From: Heliomarina baculiformis
GTDB lineage: Bacteria > Pseudomonadota > Alphaproteobacteria > Rhodobacterales > Rhodobacteraceae
Reading direction: 5' to 3'
DNA length: 64,000 bases
Assembly: GCF_019966545.1 (NCBI RefSeq)
Contig: NZ_JAIMIC010000002.1
Coordinates: 310,001 to 374,000, forward strand
Positions 23,460-32,821 of the stretch are shown in pieces. Numbering within the stretch: the first letter of the stretch is position 1; the number at the start of each line of letters is the position of its first letter. The position numbers and the translations under genes were made by a program. The notes beneath the pieces were generated by a model. That model saw only the letters and a program-made list of their open reading frames with translations, was not told where the DNA came from and made no database searches.

Positions 23460-25625
23460 TCAGGTGAGGGTGATCCCGGGGGGGCCTTCGGTGATCTGGC
23501 CGATAAGGGCGGCGGGGTAGCCGGCGTTCTGGAGCTGCTGGAGCAGCGCGGTGGCTTTTTCGGCGGGGACAGCGGCGAGCAGGCCACCGGCGGTCTGGGG
23601 ATCGAAGAGGAGATCCGTGTCGGGTGTTTCGGGGAGATCGGGGAGGAGGGCGCGGTTTTGCGGGTACAGGGTGGAGCGGATACCGGTTTCCGCGAGTGTC
23701 TGGGCGCCCTCGAGGGTTGGGATGTCCTTGAGGGACAGGCTGGCGGCGGTGCCGGAGGTCTCGCAGATGTTGAGCAGGTGACCGGCGAGGCCGAAGCCGG
23801 TAACATCGGTCATGGCATGGGCGTTTTGCAGGATTTGCGAGGCTTTTGACTGATCCTGCATCATCTGGCGGTAGGCATTTGCGACCCAGTCGCCGCGGGC
23901 CTTCATCTGCATTTCGGCGGCGAGGATCGTCCCGCTGCCGATGGGTTTGGTGAGGATCAGCGCATCGCCGGGCTTTGCGCCTTGAAGCTTGATCGGCTCG
24001 GTCCTGCAGAGGCCGGTGAGGGTAAAGCCGATGGTGAGTTCGTCGCCGAGCGAGGTATGGCCGCCGACGATTTCGGCGCCGGCCTTGTGCAGCGTGTCAC
24101 GGGCGGTTGTCATGATCTCGGCCAGCAGGCGGGATTGCAGCGCTTCGCTCTGGCGCGGCAGAATCAGAGTAGCGGTGGCAGCCTGTGGTTCGGCCCCCAT
24201 CGCCCAGATGTCGCCGAGCGCATGGATCGCGGCGATGCGGGTCATGGTGTCCGGGTCATTGGTGAAGGCGCGCAGGTGGTCGGAAGTCATCACCTGTTGC
24301 GCGCCGCCGGTGTGGAGCAGGGCGGCATCGTCGCCGGGCAGGGCGGTGATGTCGTCGCGGATGGCATGGGTGGGGGCGGCGAGGGCGCGAGTGAGCGTGT
24401 CGCGCCCCACCTTGGCGCCGCAACCGCCGCACATGGGTTTGTCGCCGATGGTGTCGCGCAGTGTGGCAGTGTGTTCGCGCGGGAGCCGCGGCGCGGGCAT
24501 CGCGGGCAGGTCGGTGAACCGGTCCATGAATTTCCGGTCGATGTGATCCTTCCAGCGCCAGATCAGCGGACCTGCCACTGCGGGCAGGCCGGGACGGTCG
24601 GCGAGGGCGGATTTGCCGCCGAGGGAGATCAGCTTGAGATAGCGCTTTTGCGGTCGGTAGGGGCGGAGCGGTGTTTTGGTCAGCCGGGCGCGGAGATTGT
24701 GGAACAGGACGGGCGCCTGCCGGACCGCGAAGACCCCGGCCTTGGGGCGGGGGGAGGGCGCGAAATGGGCGCAGTCTCCGGCGGCAAAGACCGCGGGATC
24801 GCTGGTTTGCAGGGTCTCGGATGTGGTGAGGAATCCGTCGGTCAGATCGAGCCCGGAGCGGGCGAGCCATTGGTGCGAGGTGGCACCGGCGGCGCCGATG
24901 GTGAAATCGGACGGGATCTGTTTTCCGTTCTCGAGTTGGACGGCATTTGCTTCGATACGCGCGATCCCGGTTCTTTCGATGACAGTGATGCCGAAATTTT
25001 CCAGTTTGTTCAGCAGCTTGTCGCGCGCGCCGGGGGCGGTGTCGGAAAGGGCGTTCGACCGGTCGATCAGCGTGATCGTGGCGGGGCGGCCGGACCGCTT
25101 TAGCCGGTGGTGGAGGGACATGGCGAGTTCGGCACCGGCCACGCCCGCGCCGATCACGGTTACGCGCGCAGGGCCGGTGGTTTTTTCAAGGAAGCTTGTC
25201 CAGGCGCTGGCGAAGGGGCCGAGCGGTTTGGCGGGGATCGCGTGGTCGCTAAAGCCGGGTAGGTCCGGCAGGTCCGAAGTGATGCCGATGTCGATAGAGG
25301 CCAGATCGTAGCCGATGGGCGGGCGACCGGGAACATGGATCATGCCATTGGCCGTGTCGAGATGGGTCGCCGCGCCCAGTACCAGCCGCGCATTGGCAAA
25401 ACGGGCGAGGCGCACGAGATCGATATCGAGCGACTCGCGATCATAGTGACCGGCGATATGGCCGGGGAGCATGCCGGAATAGGCGGCGCCGGGGTCGGGA
25501 TTGATCAAGGTCAGCCTTGCGCCGGGAAGAGGACGCATCCCCCACATGCGCAGAACCAGCGCATGGGTATGGCCGCCGCCGATCAGCACGACATCATGGG
25601 TAAGGGGAAAGGTGGGACCGTTCAT
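23460..25625 (-). CDS. selD: selenide, water dikinase fused to an N-terminal NADH-dehydrogenase-like flavoprotein domain
   Basis: SelD makes selenophosphate from selenide and ATP. Of 721 residues, about 1-375 form an FAD/NAD(P) Rossmann oxidoreductase resembling type II NADH dehydrogenase (VVLIGGGHTHALVL; ITVIGAGVAGAEL-type second dinucleotide motif; VFAAGDCAHF). Residues about 395-721 are SelD (MCGGCGAKVGRDTLTRAL, GDDAALL, HALGDIWAMGAEP, DVTGFGLAGHLL, DPQTAGGLLAA). The catalytic residue in CGGCGAK is Cys, not selenocysteine. Such fusions are known, and the flavoprotein half may supply reduced selenium or control redox. ATG 25625 begins the dinucleotide fold. Together with mnmH at the window start this implies selenium modification of tRNA. 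It is divergent from the carboxylase. Confidence 0.94.
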   Translation of the reverse strand: MNGPTFPLTHDVVLIGGGHTHALVLRMWGMRPLPGARLTLINPDPGAAYSGMLPGHIAGHYDRESLDIDLVRLARFANARLVLGAATHLDTANGMIHVPGRPPIGYDLASIDIGITSDLPDLPGFSDHAIPAKPLGPFASAWTSFLEKTTGPARVTVIGAGVAGAELAMSLHHRLKRSGRPATITLIDRSNALSDTAPGARDKLLNKLENFGITVIERTGIARIEANAVQLENGKQIPSDFTIGAAGATSHQWLARSGLDLTDGFLTTSETLQTSDPAVFAAGDCAHFAPSPRPKAGVFAVRQAPVLFHNLRARLTKTPLRPYRPQKRYLKLISLGGKSALADRPGLPAVAGPLIWRWKDHIDRKFMDRFTDLPAMPAPRLPREHTATLRDTIGDKPMCGGCGAKVGRDTLTRALAAPTHAIRDDITALPGDDAALLHTGGAQQVMTSDHLRAFTNDPDTMTRIAAIHALGDIWAMGAEPQAATATLILPRQSEALQSRLLAEIMTTARDTLHKAGAEIVGGHTSLGDELTIGFTLTGLCRTEPIKLQGAKPGDALILTKPIGSGTILAAEMQMKARGDWVANAYRQMMQDQSKASQILQNAHAMTDVTGFGLAGHLLNICETSGTAASLSLKDIPTLEGAQTLAETGIRSTLYPQNRALLPDLPETPDTDLLFDPQTAGGLLAAVPAEKATALLQQLQNAGYPAALIGQITEGPPGITLT

Positions 25626-25691
25626 CCTTTGCTTATTGGCCGGTTTGGCGGGCCTTGCAAGCGGCTTGGAAATCGCGCTGGCCTCATGGGT

Positions 25692-25709
25692 GACGTTAAG
25701 GTTAACGTC
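25692..25709. promoter_or_regulatory. 18-bp perfect palindrome upstream of the acyl-CoA carboxylase
   Basis: GACGTTAAGGTTAACGTC, 8-bp arms with a 2-base centre, ends 46 bases before the carboxylase start in the gap shared with selD. Length and symmetry fit a MerR- or TetR-type operator, and ACGTTAA-containing palindromes are reported for LiuR-type control of branched-chain amino acid breakdown. The regulator assignment is inference. Confidence 0.5.
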
Positions 25710-25755
25710 GCCGGGGTGGCCGGCCATAGGGCCGGGAGGAAGGGAGAAAGTCACG

Positions 25756-28700
25756 ATGATTCCGACGCTTTTGATCGCGAACCGGGGAGAAATTGCCATA
25801 CGGGTGGCACGGACGGCGGCGGCGATGGGGATCAGGACGGTGGCGGTATACACGCCGGACGATGCGGAGTCGCTGCACCTGCGCCATGCGGATCTGGCGG
25901 TCGAGCTGCCAGGGCGCGGGGTTGCGGGATATCTCGACATCGAGGCGCTGGTCGCGGTGGCGCGGGATGAAGGCTGCGATGCGGTGCATCCGGGCTATGG
26001 GCTGCTGAGCGAGAGCGCCGAATTTGCCGGGGCTTGTCGCAGTGCGGGGCTGATTTTTGTCGGGCCGGAGCCGGAGGTGCTGGCGCGGCTGGGCGACAAG
26101 GTGGCGGCGCGGGATCTGGCAAAGGCGGCTGGGGTCGGTGTCATCGAAGGTTCGGGCGTGCTGGAGAGCGCGCAAGACGCGCGGTATTTTCTGCTGGCGC
26201 AGGACGGGGCGCCGGTGGTGCTGAAAGCGGTGAGCGGCGGTGGCGGGCGAGGTATGCGCGTGGTGCGCGAGGCCTCCGAAATGGAAGGCGCGCTGGCGCA
26301 GGCGCGGGCCGAGGCGAAGGCGGCATTCGGGTCCGATGGGATCTATGGCGAGCGCTACCTGCATCCGGTGCGCCATATCGAAGTGCAGATCATTGGCGAC
26401 GGGCGCGACGTGACCCATCTGTGGGAGCGTGACTGCACCCTGCAGCGGCGGCATCAGAAGCTTGTCGAGATAGCTCCGGCACCGGCTCTGGACGAGGACC
26501 TGCGGGCGGCTCTGCTGGATGCGGCCGTCGCCATCGGCGAGGCCGTGCGCTATCGCGGGATCGGCACGGTGGAATTCCTTGTCGAGACGGAGCGCGACGA
26601 GTTCCATTTCATCGAGGTCAATCCGCGCATTCAGGTCGAGCACACGGTGACCGAGGAAATCACGGGGCTTGATCTGGTAGCTCTGCAATTACAGATCGCG
26701 GACGGGTCGAGCCTTGCCGATGTCGGGCTCGCGGATGGGCCGCGCCTGCCGCGCGGCATGGCCTTGCAGGCGCGGGTCAATTGCGAGGTGATCGGTCTGG
26801 ATGGGTCGGTACGGCCGGGGCATGGGCGGCTTGACGTGTTTTCGCCGCCGAGCGGGCCGGGCGTGCGGGTCGATACCTATGGCTATGCCGGTTACACGAT
26901 CAGCCCGATGTTCGATTCCCTGCTGGCAAAGGTGGTGGTGCACGAACGCTCGGGCGAGTTGGGGCCGCTGCTGGTGCGGGCGGTTCGGGTGCTGTCGGAG
27001 TTCCGGGTTGAGGGGGCGGGGACGACCCTGCCGTATCTTGGGGCCCTGCTGGCGCGAGAGGAACTGGCGGATTGGTCAGTGGATGTGGGATCGGTGGATC
27101 GCGGTCTGGTGACGGAACTGGCGCAGGACGATGAAGCGGTTGCGAACGAGGCTCAGACCGATGAGCCGGAGCCGGTGCTGCCCGAAGGGGTGTCCTCGCT
27201 GAAGGCGCCGATGCAGGGGGTGGTGCATTCGGTCCGGGTCGCGCCGGGCGAAGATTTTGTCGCTGGGCAGGAACTTGTTATCCTCGAAGCGATGAAGATG
27301 CAGCATGTGGTTAGTGCGCATGGGCCGGGGCGCGTGCTCGACCTGTTGGTGGCGCCGGGTGATCTGGTCGCGGACGGGGCCGCGCTTGTGAGCTATGAAC
27401 CACGGGCCGGGGACGTCACTGATGCCAGCGTGGCCGAGGCGCGGGACCTTGACGCGATCCGGCCCGATCTGGCGGCGCTGAACGACCGCCTTGCGCTGAC
27501 GCTGGATGAAAACCGTCCCGAGGCGGTCGCGCGGCGGCGCGCGCGGGGCCAGCGGACAGCGCGGGAAAATGTCGAGGACCTTTGCCGGGGCGGGACGTTC
27601 CACGAATACGGCCAGCTCGTCGTGGCGGGGCAGCTGCGGCGACGCTCGGCCGAGGAGCTGCGGGAGAAATCTCCGGCGGACGGGATCGTCACTGGGCTGG
27701 GCGAAGTCAATGCGGGAATGGTGCCGGTCGAGGCCGCGCAGGTCGCGATCCTTGCTTATGACGGTACGGTTATGGCGGGCACGCAGGGGATGCGTGGCCA
27801 TATGAAGACCGACCGTCTGTTCGAGATTGCCGAAAGGCGCAAGCTGCCGGTGATCTTTTACACCGAAGGCGGTGGCGGGCGACCGGGAGACGTCGATTTC
27901 GCCGATATCATGCGCTGTGCGCTCGACGTGACGACCTTTCATGTCTTTGCCCGGCTCAGGGGGCGGGGACCGAAAATCGCCGTCAATTCAGGCTATTGCT
28001 TTGCCGGGAACGCGGCGATCTTTGGCGCGGGGGATATCCGCATCGCCACACGCAACTCGTGGATCGGTCTGGGCGGTCCGGCAATGATCGAGGCGGGCGG
28101 TCTGGGTAGTTTCGACCCGAAAGAGATCGGCCCCGCGCCGATGCAGGCCGAGATCGGGCTGGTCGATATCTTGGTTGAGAATGAAGCCGAAGCGACCGAG
28201 GCGGCGCGGCGGGCAATGTCCTATTTTCAGGGACCGGTCGCGGATTGGGAGGCGGCGGATGCGCGCGAACTACGCCACGTCATCCCCGAGAACCGGCTGC
28301 GCGCCTATGACGTGCGTGCGGTGATCGACGGGTTGGTCGACAGGGACAGTTTTCTGGAGCTGGGTCGCGCTCATGCGCCCGGCATGATCACGGGGCTTGT
28401 TCGTGTTGAGGGGCGCGCGCTGGGGCTGATCGCGAATAACCCGCATCATCTGGGTGGGGCGCTGGATGCACCGGCCTCGGCCAAGGCGGCGCGGTTCCTG
28501 CGGCTCTGCGCCCGGTTCGGGCTGCCGGTGGTTTCGCTTTGCGACACGCCGGGGTTCATGGTCGGGCCGGAGAGCGAGGCGCAGGGCGGCGTTCAGGCGG
28601 CCTGCGATTTCCTGAGCGCCGGGGCCGAGCTGACCGCGCCGCTCTTCTTTGTCTGTCTGCGCAAGGGCTATGGCATCGGCGCGCAGGCGATGGCGGGCGG

Positions 28701-28971
28701 CAGTTTCGAGACGCCCGATTTCAATATCTCGTGGCCGACGGGGGAGTTCGGGCCGATGGGGCTTGAAGGGGCGGTGACGCTAGGGTTCAAGCGCGAGCTG
28801 GACGCCGAACCGGATGAGATGGCGCGCAAGGCGCTGTTCGACCGGCTGGTCGGGGAGTCCTATGATAAGGGCCGGGCGCTGAACATCGCCGCCCTGCAGG
28901 AGATCGACGCGGTGATCGATCCGGTCGACACGCGAAGCTGGATCGTCAAGGGGCTGAACGCGGCGCTTTAG
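25756..28971 (+). CDS. single-chain biotin-dependent acyl-CoA carboxylase (biotin carboxylase - BCCP - carboxyltransferase)
   Basis: A 1071-residue enzyme joining all parts of an acyl-CoA carboxylase. Residues 1-450 are biotin carboxylase (TLLIANRGEIAIRV, GGGGRGMRVV, EVNPRIQVEHTVTEE). Residues about 480-550 are the biotin carrier with EAMKMQHV, biotinyl Lys at 514. Residues about 570-1071 are the two-lobed carboxyltransferase (TARENVEDLCRGGTFHEYG; CDTPGFMVGPESE; RKGYGIGAQAMAGGSF). The architecture equals that of the single-chain long-chain acyl-CoA carboxylase known from mycobacteria and some proteobacteria. The acyl-CoA substrate is not evident. GGAGGAAGGGAG lies before the ATG at 25756; the frame continues upstream but without support. 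An 18-bp palindrome precedes it. Confidence 0.93.
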   Translation: MIPTLLIANRGEIAIRVARTAAAMGIRTVAVYTPDDAESLHLRHADLAVELPGRGVAGYLDIEALVAVARDEGCDAVHPGYGLLSESAEFAGACRSAGLIFVGPEPEVLARLGDKVAARDLAKAAGVGVIEGSGVLESAQDARYFLLAQDGAPVVLKAVSGGGGRGMRVVREASEMEGALAQARAEAKAAFGSDGIYGERYLHPVRHIEVQIIGDGRDVTHLWERDCTLQRRHQKLVEIAPAPALDEDLRAALLDAAVAIGEAVRYRGIGTVEFLVETERDEFHFIEVNPRIQVEHTVTEEITGLDLVALQLQIADGSSLADVGLADGPRLPRGMALQARVNCEVIGLDGSVRPGHGRLDVFSPPSGPGVRVDTYGYAGYTISPMFDSLLAKVVVHERSGELGPLLVRAVRVLSEFRVEGAGTTLPYLGALLAREELADWSVDVGSVDRGLVTELAQDDEAVANEAQTDEPEPVLPEGVSSLKAPMQGVVHSVRVAPGEDFVAGQELVILEAMKMQHVVSAHGPGRVLDLLVAPGDLVADGAALVSYEPRAGDVTDASVAEARDLDAIRPDLAALNDRLALTLDENRPEAVARRRARGQRTARENVEDLCRGGTFHEYGQLVVAGQLRRRSAEELREKSPADGIVTGLGEVNAGMVPVEAAQVAILAYDGTVMAGTQGMRGHMKTDRLFEIAERRKLPVIFYTEGGGGRPGDVDFADIMRCALDVTTFHVFARLRGRGPKIAVNSGYCFAGNAAIFGAGDIRIATRNSWIGLGGPAMIEAGGLGSFDPKEIGPAPMQAEIGLVDILVENEAEATEAARRAMSYFQGPVADWEAADARELRHVIPENRLRAYDVRAVIDGLVDRDSFLELGRAHAPGMITGLVRVEGRALGLIANNPHHLGGALDAPASAKAARFLRLCARFGLPVVSLCDTPGFMVGPESEAQGGVQAACDFLSAGAELTAPLFFVCLRKGYGIGAQAMAGGSFETPDFNISWPTGEFGPMGLEGAVTLGFKRELDAEPDEMARKALFDRLVGESYDKGRALNIAALQEIDAVIDPVDTRSWIVKGLNAAL

Positions 28972-29059
28972 GCGGGGCAATGCCGATCACAAACAGGTTC
29001 CTTGCCGGATCGGGTGGGGGGCTGGCATCGTGATAGGTATCGCTACGAGAGTTATTGAT

Positions 29060-29533
29060 ATGCGTTTTTTTGCCCTGCCGTTCTTCATGATCCTTGCTCT
29101 TGCCGCCGAACCAGCTTCTTCGGAAGTGACCGAGCGAGAAGGCTGGGCGGTCTTTGCCACGCAAAAGCCCTTTGACGATCTGGTCATTGCAGTGAAGGAC
29201 GCGACCAAGGCCAATGGTATGGGGGTGGTGACAGAAGCGGGGCCGACCGATATGGCGGCGAGCCGTGGCATCACGATCCCCGGCAACCGGGTGATCGGCG
29301 TGTTCAACAACGATTTCGCGGTGACGATCCTGCGCCTGTCCGAGGCGGCCATGATCGAGGCGCCGATCCGGTTCTACGTGACCGAACAGGCGGGCGGGAC
29401 GGCGATGCTTTCTTATAAAAAGCCGAGCTTTGTCTTTGGGCCATATTTCGAGGAGGGCGGCGTGGAACTGGTCAAGCTGTCCGAAGGTCTGGATGAGAAA
29501 TTCGCCGCAATCGCTGACGAGGCGGTGAACTAG
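29060..29533 (+). CDS. secreted DUF302 family protein
   Basis: A 157-residue protein with an N-terminal signal sequence (MRFFALPFFMILALAAEPASS) and a DUF302 domain (about residues 30-150). The domain shows FDDLVIAVKDATKANGMGVV, the middle IPGNRVIGVFNNDFAVTIL and RFYVTEQAGGTAMLSYKKPSFVFGPY. DUF302 has no firmly established activity; it folds as a small alpha/beta sandwich and is often exported. ATG 29060 is preferred over 29030 because it begins the signal peptide. It sits downstream of the carboxylase on the same strand with an 88-base gap and just before the ThDP enzyme; no functional link is evident. Confidence 0.8.
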   Translation: MRFFALPFFMILALAAEPASSEVTEREGWAVFATQKPFDDLVIAVKDATKANGMGVVTEAGPTDMAASRGITIPGNRVIGVFNNDFAVTILRLSEAAMIEAPIRFYVTEQAGGTAMLSYKKPSFVFGPYFEEGGVELVKLSEGLDEKFAAIADEAVN

Positions 29534-29610
29534 GTTTCATGAATTCAATTAGGGGCTTGCGCGGCGGGCGTGACCGGGCTTTGCAGGAAGCAGAGCTTTT
29601 GGAGGTCCTC

Positions 29611-31224
29611 ATGTCCGACGCCCCGATCCGCGCAGCCGATGTCCTTGCCCGTCGTCTTTACGAGGCCGGGTGCCGCCACGCCTTTGGGATGCCGGGGGGC
29701 GAAGTGCTGACCCTTGTGGATGCTCTTGAGAAAGCCGGGATACGCTTTGTGCTGGCCAAGCATGAAAACGCGGCCGGGTTCATGGCCGAGGGTGTCTATC
29801 ATCGGGACGGAGCGCCGGGCATTCTGGTTGCCACGCTGGGGCCGGGGGCGATGAACGGGGTAAATGTCGTGGCAAATGCCCATCAGGATCGGGTGCCGCT
29901 GATCGTGCTGACGGGCTGTGTCGATGAGGCCGAAGCCCAGCAATACACGCATCAGGTGCTGGATCACGGCGCGGTCTTCGCGCCGATCACCAAGGCGAGT
30001 TTCCGGTTGAACGCCGAGGCGGCGGGAATTGTTGCGGATCGCGCTGTTTGCGTTGCGACCGATCCGCGTCCTGGCCCGGTGCATGTGGATGTGCCTATCG
30101 GAGTCGCCGATCAGATGGTGCCGGACGTGGCCCAGCCGAGGCGCGCGCCGGCCAGTGCTGTGGCGCCCGTGGGCGCGGATCTGGCGCAGGCGAGGGAATG
30201 GCTTTTAAGTGCCGAGCGCCCGATTGCGCTGGTCGGGCTGGATATGCTGGATCAGGGCGCGGCGCTGGACGCGTTTTTCGAGGCCTATGGCATCCCCTTC
30301 GTCACCAGCTACAAGGCCAAGGGTGTGATGCCCGAAGACCATCCGCTCTGCCTTGGCGGGGCGGGGTTGTCGCCGCTGGCGGATGGCCACCTGCTGCCAC
30401 TGGTACAACAGGCGGATCTGGTTCTGGCCGTTGGTTACGACCCGATTGAGATGCGGCCCGGCTGGCGACACGTGTGGGAGCCGTCGCGGCAGAAAGTTAT
30501 CGATATCGCGCCGGTCCAGAACGACCATTACATGCACCACGCGGGCCTGGGTTTTGTGGCCGACCCCGCTGCGACGCTCAACGCGCTGATGCCTGAGGGA
30601 CCGGGACGGGATGTATGGCCCAATGGCGAACCGGCGAAGGTACGCGCGGCGCTGGATCAGGCTTTCCCGGTGGATGAGACATGGGGGCCGGGAGCGGTCA
30701 TCGCGGAATGTCGCGAGGTTCTGCCCGATAACACGCTTGCCACGGCAGATAGCGGAGCTCACCGGATCTTGCTGTCGCAGATGTGGCGCTGCTCCGAGGC
30801 GCGGGGGCTGGTGCAGTCCTCGGGGCTTTGCACCATGGGCTGCGCTGTACCGTTGGCGATGGGACTGAAGCTGGCCGCGCCGGAGCGGCCGGTGGTGTCT
30901 TTTTCCGGTGATGCGGGTTTCTTGATGGTGGCGGGCGAACTGGCCACGGCGGCAGAGCTCAACCTGCCGGTGATCTTTGTCGTGTTTGTCGACGCCTCGC
31001 TGGCGCTGATCGAAAAGAAGCAGCGCGAACGGCAGATGATCAACCGGGGCGTCGATTTCGCCCGAGCCGATTTTGCCGCCATCGGGCGGGCCTTTGGCGG
31101 CGAAGGCGTCACAGTGGCATCGCGGGGAGAATTGCGCGCGGCGCTCAAGGATGCGCTCTCCGCCTCCCGGTTCACGGTGATCGCTGCCGAGATCCCGCGC
31201 GGAGCCTACGACGGGCGCATCTGA
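29611..31224 (+). CDS. thiamine diphosphate-dependent enzyme, acetolactate synthase-like
   Basis: A 537-residue three-domain ThDP enzyme. The N-terminal PYR domain has the catalytic Glu in LAKHENAAGFMAEG (residue about 52) and GPGAMNG. The middle domain has a degenerate nucleotide-type fold. The C-terminal PP domain has SGDAGFLMVAGELATAAE, and 27 residues after that Asp comes VDASLALIEKKQ, which supplies Asp where acetolactate synthase has the Mg-binding Asn. Such proteins decarboxylate 2-oxo acids or join them to aldehydes; no regulatory subunit is nearby, so it is probably not the biosynthetic IlvB. GGAGG 5 bases before the ATG at 29611 fixes the start over 29539. The substrate is unknown. 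Confidence 0.85.
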   Translation: MSDAPIRAADVLARRLYEAGCRHAFGMPGGEVLTLVDALEKAGIRFVLAKHENAAGFMAEGVYHRDGAPGILVATLGPGAMNGVNVVANAHQDRVPLIVLTGCVDEAEAQQYTHQVLDHGAVFAPITKASFRLNAEAAGIVADRAVCVATDPRPGPVHVDVPIGVADQMVPDVAQPRRAPASAVAPVGADLAQAREWLLSAERPIALVGLDMLDQGAALDAFFEAYGIPFVTSYKAKGVMPEDHPLCLGGAGLSPLADGHLLPLVQQADLVLAVGYDPIEMRPGWRHVWEPSRQKVIDIAPVQNDHYMHHAGLGFVADPAATLNALMPEGPGRDVWPNGEPAKVRAALDQAFPVDETWGPGAVIAECREVLPDNTLATADSGAHRILLSQMWRCSEARGLVQSSGLCTMGCAVPLAMGLKLAAPERPVVSFSGDAGFLMVAGELATAAELNLPVIFVVFVDASLALIEKKQRERQMINRGVDFARADFAAIGRAFGGEGVTVASRGELRAALKDALSASRFTVIAAEIPRGAYDGRI

Positions 31225-31441
31225 CGCATCTTCCGCGTCATGCGCCGGTGGCGCTATCATTCTGGAATCCACGCGGAATTATGCCTGAGAAACCGGCTCA
31301 TAGGCGAAATTATTGCAACAATTAACACGTGGCCTCACACGGTGCTTCACCAATGCGAGAGCAGCGTGGATAATCTTATTTCAAATTCCCTACCTTTGTT
31401 ACGCCCTTGGAGAAGCCACAAAAGTGACAGGGAAGCGTTCG

Positions 31442-32812
31442 ATGAAAGATGATGTTTTTGGCCTGCCGGTCAGTCTTGAGACCGCCGAGGGTCTTTCGGC
31501 ATGGAACGCGACCCAGCTTGGGTTTCTCGCACATGCGGCCTCGACGCCCGGCGATCTTGCGAAGGTTCTGGAGGCGGAGCCGCATTTCGCGCTGGGCCAT
31601 GCGGTCAAAGGCATGTTCTTTCTTCTGCTGGCGCGGGCGGAACTGACGGAAACGGCGCGCGAGGCATTGGCAGAGGCGCGACAGGCCGCGGCGGCAGTTT
31701 CGCTCTCGGACCGGGAAAAGCTTTACATCGCGGCGCTCGAACGCTGGATGGATGGTAGCCCGAGCGGGGCGGTCGACGCGATGGAAACGGTTCTGGCGGC
31801 TACGCCCGAGGATGCGCTGGCCATGAAGCTGAGCCATGCGATCCGTTTCACGCTGGGCGATGCGGCGGGGATGCGAGCCTCGGTCGAGCGAGTGCTACCC
31901 GCGTATGGCGCGGATCATGCGGCGCGGGGGTATATGCTGGGGTGCCATGCCTTCACCCTTGAGGAAACCGGCGCTTATGAGCAGGCGGAAATCACCGGAC
32001 GGCATGCGCTCTGGACCGCGCCGAACGACGCCTGGGGGTTGCACGCGGTGGCCCATGTCTATGACATGACCGGGCGCGCGCAATCCGGGCTGAAATGGCT
32101 GGAAGGGCGCGAAGCCGCATGGGCGCATTGCAACAATTTCCGCTATCACGTCTGGTGGCACAAGGCGCTGATGCATCTGGATCAGGGCGATACTGACCGG
32201 GTTCTGGCGCTTTACGACGAGCAGATCCGCGCCGATAAAACCGACGATTACCGAGACATATCGAATGGCGCCTCGCTGCTGATGCGGCTGGAGCTTGAGG
32301 GCGTCGACGTGGGCGATCGCTGGGAGGAGATGGCCGAAATCAGCGCAAAGCGCACGCAGGACGGCTGTTTGATTTTCGCCGATCTGCACTATCTCATGGC
32401 ACTGATGCGGGGTGGCGACGCTGGTAACGGCGCGGCGATGCTGGCCCGGATCGCGCGTGATGCCAAGCTTGGAGAAGGAGAGACTGCGGCCCGGATGTCG
32501 GCTCCGGGATTTGACGCGGCAGCGGGTCTCACCGCTTTTTCCGAGGCCCGTTTCGAAGTGGCCTTTACGCATCTGGAGCGCGCCCGAGACACGTTGCAGC
32601 TTGCCGGCGGGAGTCACGCGCAACGTGATGTTTTTGAACGAATTACTATCGACGCAGGATTACGCGCGGGATATATCGACGCGGTCGAGCGTCTGCTGTG
32701 TCAGCGGCAGATTCGGCGTGCCGGTTCCGAAGACGCCTATACAACCAGCCGACGTGACCTGATCGCGGCGGCACGCGGTGGTTCAGGCGCCCGGACGATG
32801 CCTGCACAATGA
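31442..32812 (+). CDS. TTC38-like tetratricopeptide repeat protein
   Basis: A 456-residue soluble helical repeat protein of the TTC38 family. Paired helices recur throughout (DLAKVLEAEPHFALGHAVKG; GAVDAMETVLAATPEDALAM; AEITGRHALWTAPNDAWGLH), with family landmarks AVAHVYDMTGR and NNFRYHVWWHKALMHLDQGD. TTC38 proteins have no known activity and may be scaffolds. AGGGAAG before the ATG at 31442 selects this start over 31313. It precedes the opgC gene by only 9 bases, so it may be part of the glucan operon. The 217-base gap upstream (31225-31441) holds no gene and presumably the promoter. A shorter relative appears at 14704-15105. Confidence 0.82.
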   Translation: MKDDVFGLPVSLETAEGLSAWNATQLGFLAHAASTPGDLAKVLEAEPHFALGHAVKGMFFLLLARAELTETAREALAEARQAAAAVSLSDREKLYIAALERWMDGSPSGAVDAMETVLAATPEDALAMKLSHAIRFTLGDAAGMRASVERVLPAYGADHAARGYMLGCHAFTLEETGAYEQAEITGRHALWTAPNDAWGLHAVAHVYDMTGRAQSGLKWLEGREAAWAHCNNFRYHVWWHKALMHLDQGDTDRVLALYDEQIRADKTDDYRDISNGASLLMRLELEGVDVGDRWEEMAEISAKRTQDGCLIFADLHYLMALMRGGDAGNGAAMLARIARDAKLGEGETAARMSAPGFDAAAGLTAFSEARFEVAFTHLERARDTLQLAGGSHAQRDVFERITIDAGLRAGYIDAVERLLCQRQIRRAGSEDAYTTSRRDLIAAARGGSGARTMPAQ

Positions 32813-32821
32813 TTTTCGAGG

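Noticed and set aside
29611-31224. Biosynthetic acetolactate synthase large subunit (ilvB)
   Set aside because: No ilvN is nearby, the metal-binding Asn is replaced by Asp, and the overall sequence is divergent, so only the broad ThDP family call is kept.
31222-31240. TGACGC / GCGTCA hairpin after the first ThDP gene as terminator
   Set aside because: The stem is only 6 bp, it includes the stop codon and there is no T-tract, so it is too weak to call.
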